Below, piece after piece: positions 11,202 through 19,731 of a stretch of DNA of 64,000 bases. The first letter of the stretch is position 1; each line of letters opens with the position of its first letter. The DNA comes from Acidobacteriota bacterium (lineage in GTDB: Bacteria > Acidobacteriota > Terriglobia > Terriglobales > Acidobacteriaceae). A program made the position numbers and the translations under genes. The stretch lies in contig QIAP01000046.1 in NCBI GenBank assembly GCA_003225075.1, positions 1 through 64,000 of the forward strand, in the 5' to 3' direction. The notes below the pieces were generated by a model, which worked only from the letters and a program-made list of their open reading frames with translations, searched no databases and was not told where the DNA came from.

Positions 11202-11924
11202 ATGAATCGATTAGTTCGAGTTTGCATAGTGCTAATGCTGTTAGGAGCCGTTGCGATGGCTGCCGACAATAGCTTAATCGAGAGCACCAAAGCGGATGAA
11301 GACGTCGCTCTCTCTACCGATTCTGATTCATCATTCTGGCGTGGCGGTCGTCCGGTTTATGCTGAAAAGGACACTTACGGGAAGCCGCTTCCCCGTTACC
11401 GCACCGAAATACGCTCACGCTGGAGCAAAAACAATCTGTATTTCTTGTTCATCTGTCCCTACGAGAAACTGAACCTTAAGCCGGAACCGAGTGCTTCGAC
11501 AGAAACCTTTCAGCTCTGGGACTGGGACGTGGCAGAAGTTTTCATCGGATCAGACTTCCAAAATATTCGCCACTATAAGGAGTTCGAATTGTCGCCACAA
11601 GGCGAGTGGGTAGACCTCGACATCGACCTGGACAAGCCGCATCACGAAGAAGGTTGGAAGTGGAACTCAGGATTCCAAGTTGCGGCGCGCATCGATCGCG
11701 CTGCGAATATCTGGTACGGTGCGATGCGCATTCCTTTGGCGGCCATCGATTCCCGTCCGCCAAAAGAAGGTAATACGTTCCGCATCAACCTGTTCCGATG
11801 TCAAGGGCAGGCGCCAGATCGCAAACTGATTGTCTGGCAACCCACGATGAGCGACACCTTTCACGTCCCCGAACACTTCGGCCTGCTTAAACTCGTGGAG
11901 CCGCGATCGGAACGACGCAGATAA
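11202..11924 (+). CDS. Secreted CBM9-like (DOMON-type) carbohydrate-binding protein
   Basis: The protein has 240 residues with a signal peptide (MNRLVRVCIVLMLLGAVAMAA). A single beta-sandwich of the carbohydrate-binding family 9-like type follows. It shows the expected order: WSKNNLYFLFICPY, the acidic WDWDVAEVFIGSD strand, then FELSPQGEWVDLDID, and the closing RINLFRCQG and FGLLKL strands. These domains bind sugars or occur in export-associated proteins, without catalysis. The gene ends the 5,348-11,924 series on the plus strand and fits a glycan-capture role. I see no second domain. Confidence 0.8.
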   Translation: MNRLVRVCIVLMLLGAVAMAADNSLIESTKADEDVALSTDSDSSFWRGGRPVYAEKDTYGKPLPRYRTEIRSRWSKNNLYFLFICPYEKLNLKPEPSASTETFQLWDWDVAEVFIGSDFQNIRHYKEFELSPQGEWVDLDIDLDKPHHEEGWKWNSGFQVAARIDRAANIWYGAMRIPLAAIDSRPPKEGNTFRINLFRCQGQAPDRKLIVWQPTMSDTFHVPEHFGLLKLVEPRSERRR

Positions 11925-11952
11925 GAACGAGAGTCGCCCTATCCGAGAACAG

Positions 11953-12339
11953 TTATTTGGCGGCGGGCAAGGCTTCGATCTTGTCGATGACCAGCGCCCG
12001 CGATCCGCCTCGCTCGAAGACGCTACCAGTGGCAGTAACTTTCTGTCCCGCGAATGGGAGCAATTTCTCGTTCTGGCCCGTTGCCGGCGTTGTGTTCGAG
12101 ATAGGCCAGTAAATGGTGCCGTCGTCGGTAAGAATCACTAGCGGTGAACCAGCCTTCGCACATGCTAGAGCACAGTCTCTGCTGATCGGTTTATCGAGAT
12201 TCTTGGTGAAAGCACAGGCGGAATCCAGAACATAGCCTTTCATAATGACTGCCTTGCCTGCCGCACTCCCTCCCATAACAGCGATCGCGACGACTGCGCA
12301 TAGGACAACAACGTTCAACGGCATTGACCGGAAATTCAT
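11953..12339 (-). CDS. Small secreted hypothetical protein
   Basis: The 128-residue product has a signal peptide (hydrophobic LNVVVLCAVVAIAVMGGSAAG). The mature part has Cys residues in a DSACAFTKN...DCALACAKAG arrangement and ends in a small beta fold with VTATGSVFERGGSRALVIDKIEAL, reminiscent of OB-like folds. I do not recognise a characterised family. It is convergent with the CBM9-like gene. It is 212 bp from the end of the CRTAC1/two-component operon, which is on the same strand but upstream in transcription, so it may be a separate unit. Confidence 0.65.
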   Translation of the reverse strand: MNFRSMPLNVVVLCAVVAIAVMGGSAAGKAVIMKGYVLDSACAFTKNLDKPISRDCALACAKAGSPLVILTDDGTIYWPISNTTPATGQNEKLLPFAGQKVTATGSVFERGGSRALVIDKIEALPAAK

Positions 12340-12551
12340 AGCAGGTCTCCTTGTAAGGAAATGCTAAATCTAGCGTTCGACGGCGTGAAGCAAACGTAAA
12401 CTGCCGGCGCAGCCTGAAACCGTGAGTGGGTGGCCGCATCCGGCAGTTACAGTCCGGGTCCTCGAGGCGCGGAGGTTAGTTCGCAACTGAGGACAAATAA
12501 ATTGAGGTCACTTTACACAGCACGGATAACGGGGACAATAGTTTAAACATA

Positions 12552-14249
12552 CTAGAACCCCGTTAGTGGGGTAATACCCTTGCCTTCGACGCATTCGTAA
12601 GTTCGACCTGCCGCAAGGCTTTTGAACTCCTCCACTCTGCCGCTGGGCCAGTTTATAACCGCACGCTCAATACCATCTTGACGCCCCAGACCAAATGTAA
12701 CTGGCAATTCTGATTGCGAGAGATAACTGGATCCGCTCTTAACTAACCGTAATTGGGCTCCTCCGCCGTGGAATATTCGCACCGCAGCACCGATCGCATC
12801 GTGATTGGATTTCGTGCCCACCAAACGGAAACGGATGCTCTTGTTCCCTGAAGATTGATCGTTGCGAAATAGAAAAGCGGGCCCGTTGTTGGTGGTCATC
12901 AGAATGTCAAGATCGCCATCACGATCGAAGTCGCCATACGCCAGGCCCCTACCGACTTTGGGTTGGTTGAACTCCGTACCCAACTCAGATGCAACGTCGC
13001 GAAACTTTCCTTTCCCATCGTTCAGAAAAAATTGCGGAGGCTGCGCATAACCGACATTGCCGCGAATATTGCGCACCGTTTCGTCAATGTGGCCATTTGC
13101 CACCAGCAGGTCAAGTGCGCCATCGAGGTTGCCATCGAGGAAGGCGCATCCGAATCCCAGACTGTTCTTCGATGCGAGGCCGATGCCAGCCTGCATGGAA
13201 ACGTCTTCATAAATACCATTACCCACTGCGCGATATAGGCCGGTCATCTCGTTATCGAAGTTCGTAATCGCCACGCCGACGGTACCTGAGTTGTTGAAAT
13301 CTGCCACATCTACGCCCATGCCGGCGCGAGCCTTGCCTTCAGCGCTGAATGCGATACCTGCCTCAACGGCAACATCCTTGAAAGTGCCATCGTGCATGTT
13401 GCGATATAGCTTGTTGGGCTGCGTGTCGTTGGCCACCAGCAAATCAGGCCATCCGTCGCGGTCGTAATCAACGATGGCCGCGCCCAAGGACTTCGAACTG
13501 CTGTCGAAGAGGCCGCTCTTTGCGGTGACATCTTCAAAGGTTCCGTCGCCACGGTTGCGAAATAGCCAACATGTTTCGCCGCGATAGGCTTCGGGAGTGC
13601 AGTACGATTTGTGCTTCGCGTCCAGGCTGCAAAATACGTCATGCTCGGGAGACCACTTCACGTAGTTACAAACAAACAAGTCGAGCAGGCCATCGCGATC
13701 GAAATCGAACCACAACGCTGAAGTGCTGAAGCCTTGTCTGCCAGCCAATCCGCTGGAGCGCGTAACTTCCAGAAACGTTCCCTTCCCGGTATTTCTAAAC
13801 AGACGATTCTGCCCGACAGAGGTGACCAGAATGTCGGGAAATCCATCATTGTTGTAATCTCCGACCGCCACGCCCATGCCGTATACCTCAACATCGAGCC
13901 CGGCCTTGCGTGTCACGTCTGAGAACGTGCCGTTGCGGTTGTTTCGATACAGGCGGAGAGTGGTTCGTTGGCGCTTGTGCCCGGGCCAATCCATTCCATT
14001 AATAAGGATAATGTCTTGCCAACCGTCGCCGTCGTAATCGAGGAATGCGCAACCGGAGCCTAAAGTTTCGGGCAGCAACTTGCCGCCGTACGCGCCGCTA
14101 TTGTGATGAAACTGAATGCCCGCTTGTAAAGTGACATCAACCAGCCCGAATCCTGCGGTGGGCGACGTGGGTGCCCAGCCATCAAGCCGCGGCAACGCTG
14201 AAGCCGATGCCAATCCTGCTATTCCTACTAAGAAAGACCTGCGATTCAC
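12552..14249 (-). CDS. CRTAC1-like protein (second copy) with FG-GAP repeats and ASPIC/UnbV domain
   Basis: At 565 residues it matches the first copy in layout. A short twin-arginine signal (MNRRSFLVGIAGLASASA) is followed by propeller blades with DxDxDG loops (DYDGDGWQDIILIN, DYNNDGFPDILVTS, DFDRDGDLDILMTT). A C-terminal ASPIC/UnbV domain closes it (about 465-555, with FRLVGTKSNHDAIGAAV and FGLGRQDGIERAVINWPSG). The GTG start overlaps the response-regulator stop (GTGA), so it is the third gene of the kinase-regulator operon. Either the two-component system controls it, or the exported propeller helps sensing. Neither is shown by the sequence. Confidence 0.88.
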   Translation of the reverse strand: MNRRSFLVGIAGLASASALPRLDGWAPTSPTAGFGLVDVTLQAGIQFHHNSGAYGGKLLPETLGSGCAFLDYDGDGWQDIILINGMDWPGHKRQRTTLRLYRNNRNGTFSDVTRKAGLDVEVYGMGVAVGDYNNDGFPDILVTSVGQNRLFRNTGKGTFLEVTRSSGLAGRQGFSTSALWFDFDRDGLLDLFVCNYVKWSPEHDVFCSLDAKHKSYCTPEAYRGETCWLFRNRGDGTFEDVTAKSGLFDSSSKSLGAAIVDYDRDGWPDLLVANDTQPNKLYRNMHDGTFKDVAVEAGIAFSAEGKARAGMGVDVADFNNSGTVGVAITNFDNEMTGLYRAVGNGIYEDVSMQAGIGLASKNSLGFGCAFLDGNLDGALDLLVANGHIDETVRNIRGNVGYAQPPQFFLNDGKGKFRDVASELGTEFNQPKVGRGLAYGDFDRDGDLDILMTTNNGPAFLFRNDQSSGNKSIRFRLVGTKSNHDAIGAAVRIFHGGGAQLRLVKSGSSYLSQSELPVTFGLGRQDGIERAVINWPSGRVEEFKSLAAGRTYECVEGKGITPLTGF

Positions 14250-14875
14250 GGAAGGTTCACCAAGCCGTTGCGGATGGCGTAGACGACGAGCTCAGCGGTT
14301 TTGTGAATCCCGAGCGCATCCATGATATTGGCGCGATGGACGGCCACCGTGTTTGCGCTGAGTTCAAGCTGCGCCGCGATTTCTTTGTTTGACTTGCCGT
14401 CAACAATAAGTTGCAGAATTTCCAGCTCGCGGACCGTGAGGCCGTAATTCCGCTCGCCTTTCAAGACCGCCGGTCGGGCGAGTTGCGGATCAAGCACAAT
14501 CTCGCCTGCCATGACTTTTCGTATTGCTGTCCCTAGCTCCAAATCTATGGCATTTTTCAGAATGTATCCGCGAGCACCGGAATCCAGTGCCTGGCGCACT
14601 AAGGTCTCTTCGGTATGCATGCTCAGCATCAGCACAGAACTTTCTGGGCACGTCTCAATAATACGGCGCATGGCTTCCAGGCCGCGCATTCCAGGCAAGG
14701 CGCAATCCATGACGATGATCCGAGGTCGAAGTTGCTCAGCCAAGCGGATTGCCTCTGGACCATCGCTGGCTTCACCGACCACTGTAATATCCGGCTCGTC
14801 TTGCAGCATGCGCCTAAAGCCGCGCCGCACCAGACCGTGATCATCGACAAGCAGCACAGAAATTTTAGGTGACAT
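14246..14875 (-). CDS. NarL/FixJ-type response regulator
   Basis: The 209-residue protein has a receiver domain (about 5-120) with the acidic pair D11-D12, phosphoacceptor D57 (in IIVMDCALPGM) and the conserved Lys in GYILKNAID. A LuxR-type helix-turn-helix follows (about 143-205: LTVREL...DGKSNKEIAAQL, then NTVAVHRANIMDALGI). It should be a DNA-binding activator or repressor phosphorylated by the kinase coded just upstream, with which it overlaps by 11 bp. Its stop overlaps the start of the CRTAC1 gene. Targets cannot be read from this window. Confidence 0.93.
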   Translation of the reverse strand: MSPKISVLLVDDHGLVRRGFRRMLQDEPDITVVGEASDGPEAIRLAEQLRPRIIVMDCALPGMRGLEAMRRIIETCPESSVLMLSMHTEETLVRQALDSGARGYILKNAIDLELGTAIRKVMAGEIVLDPQLARPAVLKGERNYGLTVRELEILQLIVDGKSNKEIAAQLELSANTVAVHRANIMDALGIHKTAELVVYAIRNGLVNLP

Positions 14876-16208
14876 GCGAATCCGGCATATCTCGTGGAAT
14901 TCTCAACCGAACGAGTGTGCCGCCTTCCGGCGGTTTTAGGAACTCAATGGCGCCGCGTAACAATTCTGCGCGTTCTCGCATGGCGACAAGCCCAATCCCC
15001 TGTTTGGATGAGTGCGCCACAAATCCTGAGCCGTGGTCTTCCACTTCAAGTTGCAGTGTATCGGCCAAGAACTGCAGCCGCACCAAAGCCTCGCGCGCTC
15101 CCGAATGGCGCGCTACATTATTAAGAGCTTCCTGCAAGACACGATACACGTGAACCGCAGGATTACCGTTCACCGGGAACGGTGCTCCAATCTTTTTATA
15201 GGATATGGCAATTCCGGTCTGCCTTTCTACCATCGGAATGTACCAATCAAGAGTGCTCTCCAGCCCCGATTCATCGAGCATTACTGGGTGTAACGCTTGC
15301 GAAAGACTGCGAACATTTTCCAGCGTATTTTGCGCGATTTCACACACCTCGCGCAGTTCGGTTCGTATCGGAGATCCTTCCGGCGACTGGTTGCCGGCTC
15401 GACTCAGCATCGACCCAATGGCGGTTAGAATCTGGCCAAATTCATCGTGCAGTTCGCGCGAGATGTAGCGCAAGGTAGACTCTTGCGTAGAAATCAATTT
15501 TTGCGCCAGTTCACTCCGCTGCTCGGAAAGGGCAGCCAGTTGCGCGAACAGCCGCCGGTTAGAACGAATAAGATAAACGCTGGTCAGGAAAATGGCGATA
15601 AGTGTCGCGCTCAGCAGGACGTACACCTGATGTTGAACGCGATCGTAGATCTGACGGATGCGCAGCGCCGCTTGTTCCTCACTTTCACTGTTCTGAACCA
15701 TCAGTCGTGAGACCGCCGTGCTCAAGGCCGCCTGCCGCGCCTGAAGCGAGAGGCGGATCTGCGCGCGCGCGTCCTTCTCTTTGCCGTTTTGCGCCAGCAG
15801 AAACATACGGTCCACTGCATCCCAAAACTGTGCCAGCGAGTTTCTCAGGACTTGCTTTTGTTCCGGGGTTTGGCGTGCAACCGCGAGTTGCTCTTCGCGC
15901 CGCAGGGCATCATCCAGGTCGCTTCTGATTCGCTGAAACTGTGCTGACCAGGCGGTGAGCGGATAGGGCTCGTCATTGTCTAGCATGTCTCGCATTGCCA
16001 GCCCAAGGGAATTCAGGTCATTCTGAATCCGCAGCAGTTGAAGTGAGTCCTTGCGGTTCCGATCAACGAGGTCGTTCTGTAGTTCGCGCAGGCCGGAAAT
16101 CTGCCGCGTGATGTACCACGAATAAGCCACCACCGCGGCCAAGGTAATGATGAGGCCAAGAATCAGGCCAGCGGTTGGCGACCTACCAGGTGCATGGAAG
16201 CGGAGCAC
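14865..16208 (-). CDS. Membrane sensor histidine kinase (HisKA_3 type)
   Basis: This 447-residue kinase has two membrane segments (about 14-34 and 195-216) framing a roughly 160-residue, mostly helical periplasmic sensor, probably a four-helix bundle. A coiled linker and a HisKA_3 dimerisation domain follow, with phospho-acceptor H254 in SRELHDEFGQILTAIG. The HATPase domain has its N box at EALNNVARHSGA, G1 at DHGSGF and G2 at GIGLVAMRERAELLRG. It is the partner of the NarL-type regulator. The start is the GTG at 16208, and the 83-bp gap to the divergent TSUP gene must hold both promoters. The signal is unknown. Confidence 0.92.
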   Translation of the reverse strand: MLRFHAPGRSPTAGLILGLIITLAAVVAYSWYITRQISGLRELQNDLVDRNRKDSLQLLRIQNDLNSLGLAMRDMLDNDEPYPLTAWSAQFQRIRSDLDDALRREEQLAVARQTPEQKQVLRNSLAQFWDAVDRMFLLAQNGKEKDARAQIRLSLQARQAALSTAVSRLMVQNSESEEQAALRIRQIYDRVQHQVYVLLSATLIAIFLTSVYLIRSNRRLFAQLAALSEQRSELAQKLISTQESTLRYISRELHDEFGQILTAIGSMLSRAGNQSPEGSPIRTELREVCEIAQNTLENVRSLSQALHPVMLDESGLESTLDWYIPMVERQTGIAISYKKIGAPFPVNGNPAVHVYRVLQEALNNVARHSGAREALVRLQFLADTLQLEVEDHGSGFVAHSSKQGIGLVAMRERAELLRGAIEFLKPPEGGTLVRLRIPRDMPDSHVT

Positions 16209-16291
16209 GTCCCGAGAATATAACGGCGCTTGGCAGACAACAATGTTTCGTTCGAAGTCGCGTATGGCACACTGTGAGTGCGGAGGGCCCG

Positions 16292-17128
16292 ATGAGTGTG
16301 TTGGTTTTCACCCTGTTGGTAGCGGCTGGCTCGTTGGTTGCCGGCTTCCTGGGGGCACTCACCGGGCTAGGCGGCGGAGTCGTGCTGGTCCCCTTGCTGG
16401 CTATTCTGTTCAAAGTCGACATTCGTTATGCCATCGGTGCGTCGCTGGTTGCAGTCATTGCGACATCTTCCGGAGCCGCTGCGGCGTATGTGAAAGAAGG
16501 ATTTACCAATATTCGGGTAGGCATGTTTTTGGAAATCGCCACCACCCTGGGTGCGCTTTCTGGAGCATTTTTGGCGACCAGAATACCGGCTCCTGCACTG
16601 GCAATCGTTTTTGGCCTCGTTTTACTGTATTCCGCCTATCTTTCCAGTCGAACCCGGCCGTTGCCACCCGCTAACGAAGAACCAGACCCGCTGGCAACCC
16701 GGTTGAAGCTAAATGGGAGCTTTCCGACTCCCAACGGCGTCCGGCATTATTTTGTGCGTAGAGTTCCTGCCGGATTCGGCTTGATGTTCGGAGCAGGCAC
16801 GCTTTCCGGATTGTTGGGGATTGGATCGGGAGCCGTGAAAGTTTTGGCAATGGACCAGGCCATGAGAATCCCCTTCAAAGTCTCCACCACCACTAGCAAC
16901 TTCATGATCGGTGTTACCGCCGCAGCCAGCGCAGGCGTATACCTACGACGCGGTTACATCGATCCTGGACTGGCGATGCCTGTCATGTTGGGCGTATTGG
17001 CCGGATCTCTATTGGGTACGCGGGTTCTGGTAAAGGCTCAAACCCGCTCACTGCGTTTGGTTTTTGCAGTAGTGATCGCCATCCTCGGTGTTGAGATGAT
17101 CTACAAAGGGCTTTCGGGAAAGATCTAA
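16292..17128 (+). CDS. TSUP family (TauE/SafE) membrane exporter
   Basis: The 278-residue protein has about eight membrane helices and the TSUP signature region GALTGLGGGVVLVPLL near the N-terminus, repeated in degenerate form as LSGLLGIGSGAVKV in the second half. Family members move sulfite, sulfonates or other organic anions. I chose ATG 16292 (GGAGGG ribosome site 5 bp upstream) rather than an earlier frame start at 16175, which would add 39 polar residues and overlap the divergent kinase. The next gene overlaps by one base (TAATG), a common pairing of TSUP and DUF1634. Confidence 0.85.
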   Translation: MSVLVFTLLVAAGSLVAGFLGALTGLGGGVVLVPLLAILFKVDIRYAIGASLVAVIATSSGAAAAYVKEGFTNIRVGMFLEIATTLGALSGAFLATRIPAPALAIVFGLVLLYSAYLSSRTRPLPPANEEPDPLATRLKLNGSFPTPNGVRHYFVRRVPAGFGLMFGAGTLSGLLGIGSGAVKVLAMDQAMRIPFKVSTTTSNFMIGVTAAASAGVYLRRGYIDPGLAMPVMLGVLAGSLLGTRVLVKAQTRSLRLVFAVVIAILGVEMIYKGLSGKI

Positions 17129-17508
17129 TGACGATTTGGGCCAAATGGACCGATCAGAAGACAGAAGAGATCATCGGGAATCTCTTACGTGCGGGAGTTC
17201 TGCTTGCCGCTATGGTCGTCTCGGCGGGAGCAATACTCTATCTGGTCCGTCACGGAGAGGCGCCCGCCGACTACCGCATTTTTCGTGGAGAGCCGACCGA
17301 TCTGCGGCATGTGCGCGGAATACTGAAAAACACCAGAGAGGGACACGCTCGCGGCATCATTCAACTTGGAGTTCTGCTGCTGATAGCGACGCCCGTAGTC
17401 AGAGTTGCCTTCTCGGTGTTTGCGTTCGCTCTAGAAAAGGACCGCATGTACGTCATCTTCACGCTTATCGTGCTTTCGGTCCTCATGTACAGTCTGTTGG
17501 GTGCCTAG
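17128..17508 (+). CDS. DUF1634 small membrane protein, partner of the TSUP exporter
   Basis: The protein has 126 residues with three predicted membrane helices: LLRAGVLLAAMVVSAGAILYLV, then IQLGVLLLIATPVVRVAFSVFAF, then YVIFTLIVLSVLMYSLLG. This length and spacing are typical of DUF1634, which is often coded next to TauE/SafE proteins and may be an accessory subunit. The ATG overlaps the stop of the exporter, so coupling is expected. It converges on leuD 18 bp away. Confidence 0.82.
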   Translation: MTIWAKWTDQKTEEIIGNLLRAGVLLAAMVVSAGAILYLVRHGEAPADYRIFRGEPTDLRHVRGILKNTREGHARGIIQLGVLLLIATPVVRVAFSVFAFALEKDRMYVIFTLIVLSVLMYSLLGA

Positions 17509-17526
17509 GGGAGCGGGTCGGAGATA

Positions 17527-18156
17527 TTAGCGGGTTATGTTCGGAATTGCGAGCTTTAGATTTAGCATGTTCTGCAAAACGGGATGGCTACTCTCGTAAC
17601 TGGATAATTCAGACTCATGCTGCAGCGTGAGTCCAATATCATCCAATCCTTCCAACAGGCACTGCCGCGTGAAATCATCGATCTGAAACGTTGCAGAGAA
17701 GCCGTGCTCGTCCTGGAGCTTCCGTTGCTCGAGATCAATGGTGAGCTGATAATCGTCCTTTTCCCGCGCCCGAAGGATGATCTCCGCGACTTCTGCCTCC
17801 TGTAGAGTGACAGGCAAAAATCCGTTCTTCACGCTGTTGCTGGCGAAGATGTCTGCGAAGGACGGCGCAATCACCACGCGAAAGCCGAAATCTGCCAATG
17901 CCCACACGGCGTGCTCACGCGACGAACCGCAACCAAAGTTCTTCCCCGTCACCAGAATACTGGAACCTTTATATTTAAGATCGTCCAGCACAAAAGGCTG
18001 TTCTCCGGCAGACCGGCGCCAGTCGTAAAACAGAAACTCGCCAAAGCCGGTGCGCTCGATACGCTTCAGAAACTGCTTGGGAATAATCTGGTCGGTATCA
18101 ACGTTGTCGCGATCCAATGGCGCGACGCGACCTTTATGTAGGCGAAACGGCTTCAT
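17527..18156 (-). CDS. leuD: 3-isopropylmalate dehydratase small subunit
   Basis: LeuD (209 residues) is the small swivelling subunit of isopropylmalate isomerase, which converts 2- to 3-isopropylmalate in leucine synthesis. Family motifs are clear: [15 protein letters not shown] near the start, the [15 protein letters not shown] loop at about 73-87, and [19 protein letters not shown]. The length is normal for the bacterial type. The start ATG lies inside leuC (overlap 23 bp), so the two subunits are probably made in step. Confidence 0.96.
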   Translation of the reverse strand: MKPFRLHKGRVAPLDRDNVDTDQIIPKQFLKRIERTGFGEFLFYDWRRSAGEQPFVLDDLKYKGSSILVTGKNFGCGSSREHAVWALADFGFRVVIAPSFADIFASNSVKNGFLPVTLQEAEVAEIILRAREKDDYQLTIDLEQRKLQDEHGFSATFQIDDFTRQCLLEGLDDIGLTLQHESELSSYESSHPVLQNMLNLKLAIPNITR

Positions 18157-19567
18157 AATTTATGTCTTGAAAACGCCAGTTGCGGATATCGGTAAAGTGC
18201 CCGGCAATCGCCGCGGCAGCAGCCATCATCGGACTCACCAGGTGAGTACGGCCGCCTCGCCCCTGGCGGCCTTCGAAGTTACGGTTGCTGGTGGACGCGC
18301 AGCGTTCTCCCGGTTGCAGAATATCCGGATTCATGCCCAGGCACATCGAACAGCCGGACTCCCGCCACTCGAACCCCGCGTCAACAAATATCTTGTGTAA
18401 CCCTTCTTTTTCGGCAGCGTGTTTCACTGCCTGCGATCCTGGCACCACCATCGCTCTGACCTTTGGATTGACCCGGTAACCCTTCGCCACTCTGGCGGCG
18501 GCGCGCAGGTCCTCAAGCCGCGAATTGGTGCACGATCCAATAAAAACGCGGTCCACAGAAATCTGTTCGATGGGCGTGCCCGGCTCGAGATCCATATATT
18601 TCAGCGCGTGCTCGATCGCTCGATGATCTGCGCCATTGCCGAGCTCTGGAACCCGGCCGGTCACCGGAACCACCATGCTGGGATTCGTTCCCCAGGTAAC
18701 AAATGGCGCAAGTTTCGCGGCATCGATCTCCATCCCAGCATCGAAGCGCGCGCCAGCATCGCTTGGCAGCGTACGCCAGTGCTCCACCGACCTCTCCCAT
18801 TCGCCATTTCGTGGCGAGTATCGCCGACCCTTCACATATTCGAACGTGATTTCATCGGGAGCCACCATTCCCGCCCGTGCACCGGCTTCAATACTCATGT
18901 TGCAGAGCGTCATGCGGCCTTCCATCGAAAGGCCGCGGACCGCCTCGCCGGCGTATTCAATGACGTGTCCAGTAGCCCCAGCACTCCCGATCTGGCCGAT
19001 GATGCCGAGCGCCAAATCCTTTGCAGTGACTCCTTTGGCCAATCTGCCCTTGATCTCAATGAGCATGGTTTTCGGCCTGCGCTGCGGCAGGCATTGCGTA
19101 GCCAGTACGTGCTCCACTTCTGAGGTACCGATGCCAAACGCCAGCGCGCCGAAAGCTCCATGAGTACTGGTGTGGCTGTCGCCGCATACGATCGTCATGC
19201 CCGGTTGCGTCAGTCCTAACTCCGGCCCAATCACGTGCACAATTCCCTGGTCTACCGAATCCATGTCAAAGAGCGGAATCCCGAATTCGAGGCAATTTTT
19301 CTGCAGCGCCTGAATCTGTAATGCGGCGATGGGGTCAGAGATTGGAGTGCCGCGCGGGGCGGTCGGAATGTTGTGGTCCACAGTCGCCACGGTGCGCAGC
19401 GGTTGGCGCACCCGGCGGCCTGCGGCGCGCAATCCATCAAATGCCTGGGGCGAAGTTACTTCATGTACCAGATGCAGATCGATATAAAGAAGAGGCGGAC
19501 GCCCCAGCGGTTCGGCCACCACATGCGCGTCCCATACCTTGTCAAATAATGTGCGTTTACCGGTCAT
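18134..19567 (-). CDS. leuC: 3-isopropylmalate dehydratase large subunit
   Basis: LeuC (477 residues) is the aconitase-like catalytic subunit. The 4Fe-4S ligands are visible as C346 (in FIGSCTNSR) and C406/C409 (in [11 protein letters not shown]). Other family blocks are [21 protein letters not shown] and [14 protein letters not shown]. It sits first in a leuCD operon. No leuA or leuB lies in the window. Two abutting palindromes about 90-110 bp upstream (19654-19678) may be its control site. Confidence 0.97.
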   Translation of the reverse strand: MTGKRTLFDKVWDAHVVAEPLGRPPLLYIDLHLVHEVTSPQAFDGLRAAGRRVRQPLRTVATVDHNIPTAPRGTPISDPIAALQIQALQKNCLEFGIPLFDMDSVDQGIVHVIGPELGLTQPGMTIVCGDSHTSTHGAFGALAFGIGTSEVEHVLATQCLPQRRPKTMLIEIKGRLAKGVTAKDLALGIIGQIGSAGATGHVIEYAGEAVRGLSMEGRMTLCNMSIEAGARAGMVAPDEITFEYVKGRRYSPRNGEWERSVEHWRTLPSDAGARFDAGMEIDAAKLAPFVTWGTNPSMVVPVTGRVPELGNGADHRAIEHALKYMDLEPGTPIEQISVDRVFIGSCTNSRLEDLRAAARVAKGYRVNPKVRAMVVPGSQAVKHAAEKEGLHKIFVDAGFEWRESGCSMCLGMNPDILQPGERCASTSNRNFEGRQGRGGRTHLVSPMMAAAAAIAGHFTDIRNWRFQDINYEAVSPT

Positions 19568-19653
19568 AGTTAGTGCAAGTATTTAGCGTACGTTTGCCAC
19601 AGGAACTCCCACCCATCCGGGAATATGGCAGGAGATCAAGAGACTTCGAATCA

Positions 19654-19678
19654 CAACACGTGTTGATAGTTTATCAAC
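19654..19678. promoter_or_regulatory. Two overlapping palindromes upstream of leuC
   Basis: CAACACGTGTTG (19654-19665) is a perfect 12-bp inverted repeat. It overlaps GTTGATA-GTT-TATCAAC (19662-19678), a 7-bp inverted repeat with a 3-bp spacer. The 164-bp gap holds the leuCD promoter region, since the flippase gene on the other side ends here. An operator is plausible; the regulator is unknown. Confidence 0.4.
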
Positions 19679-19731
19679 AATATGGAGCAGCATGCTGGTT
19701 GATGTGATTGGATGCACAAGCCGGCGCAGAG

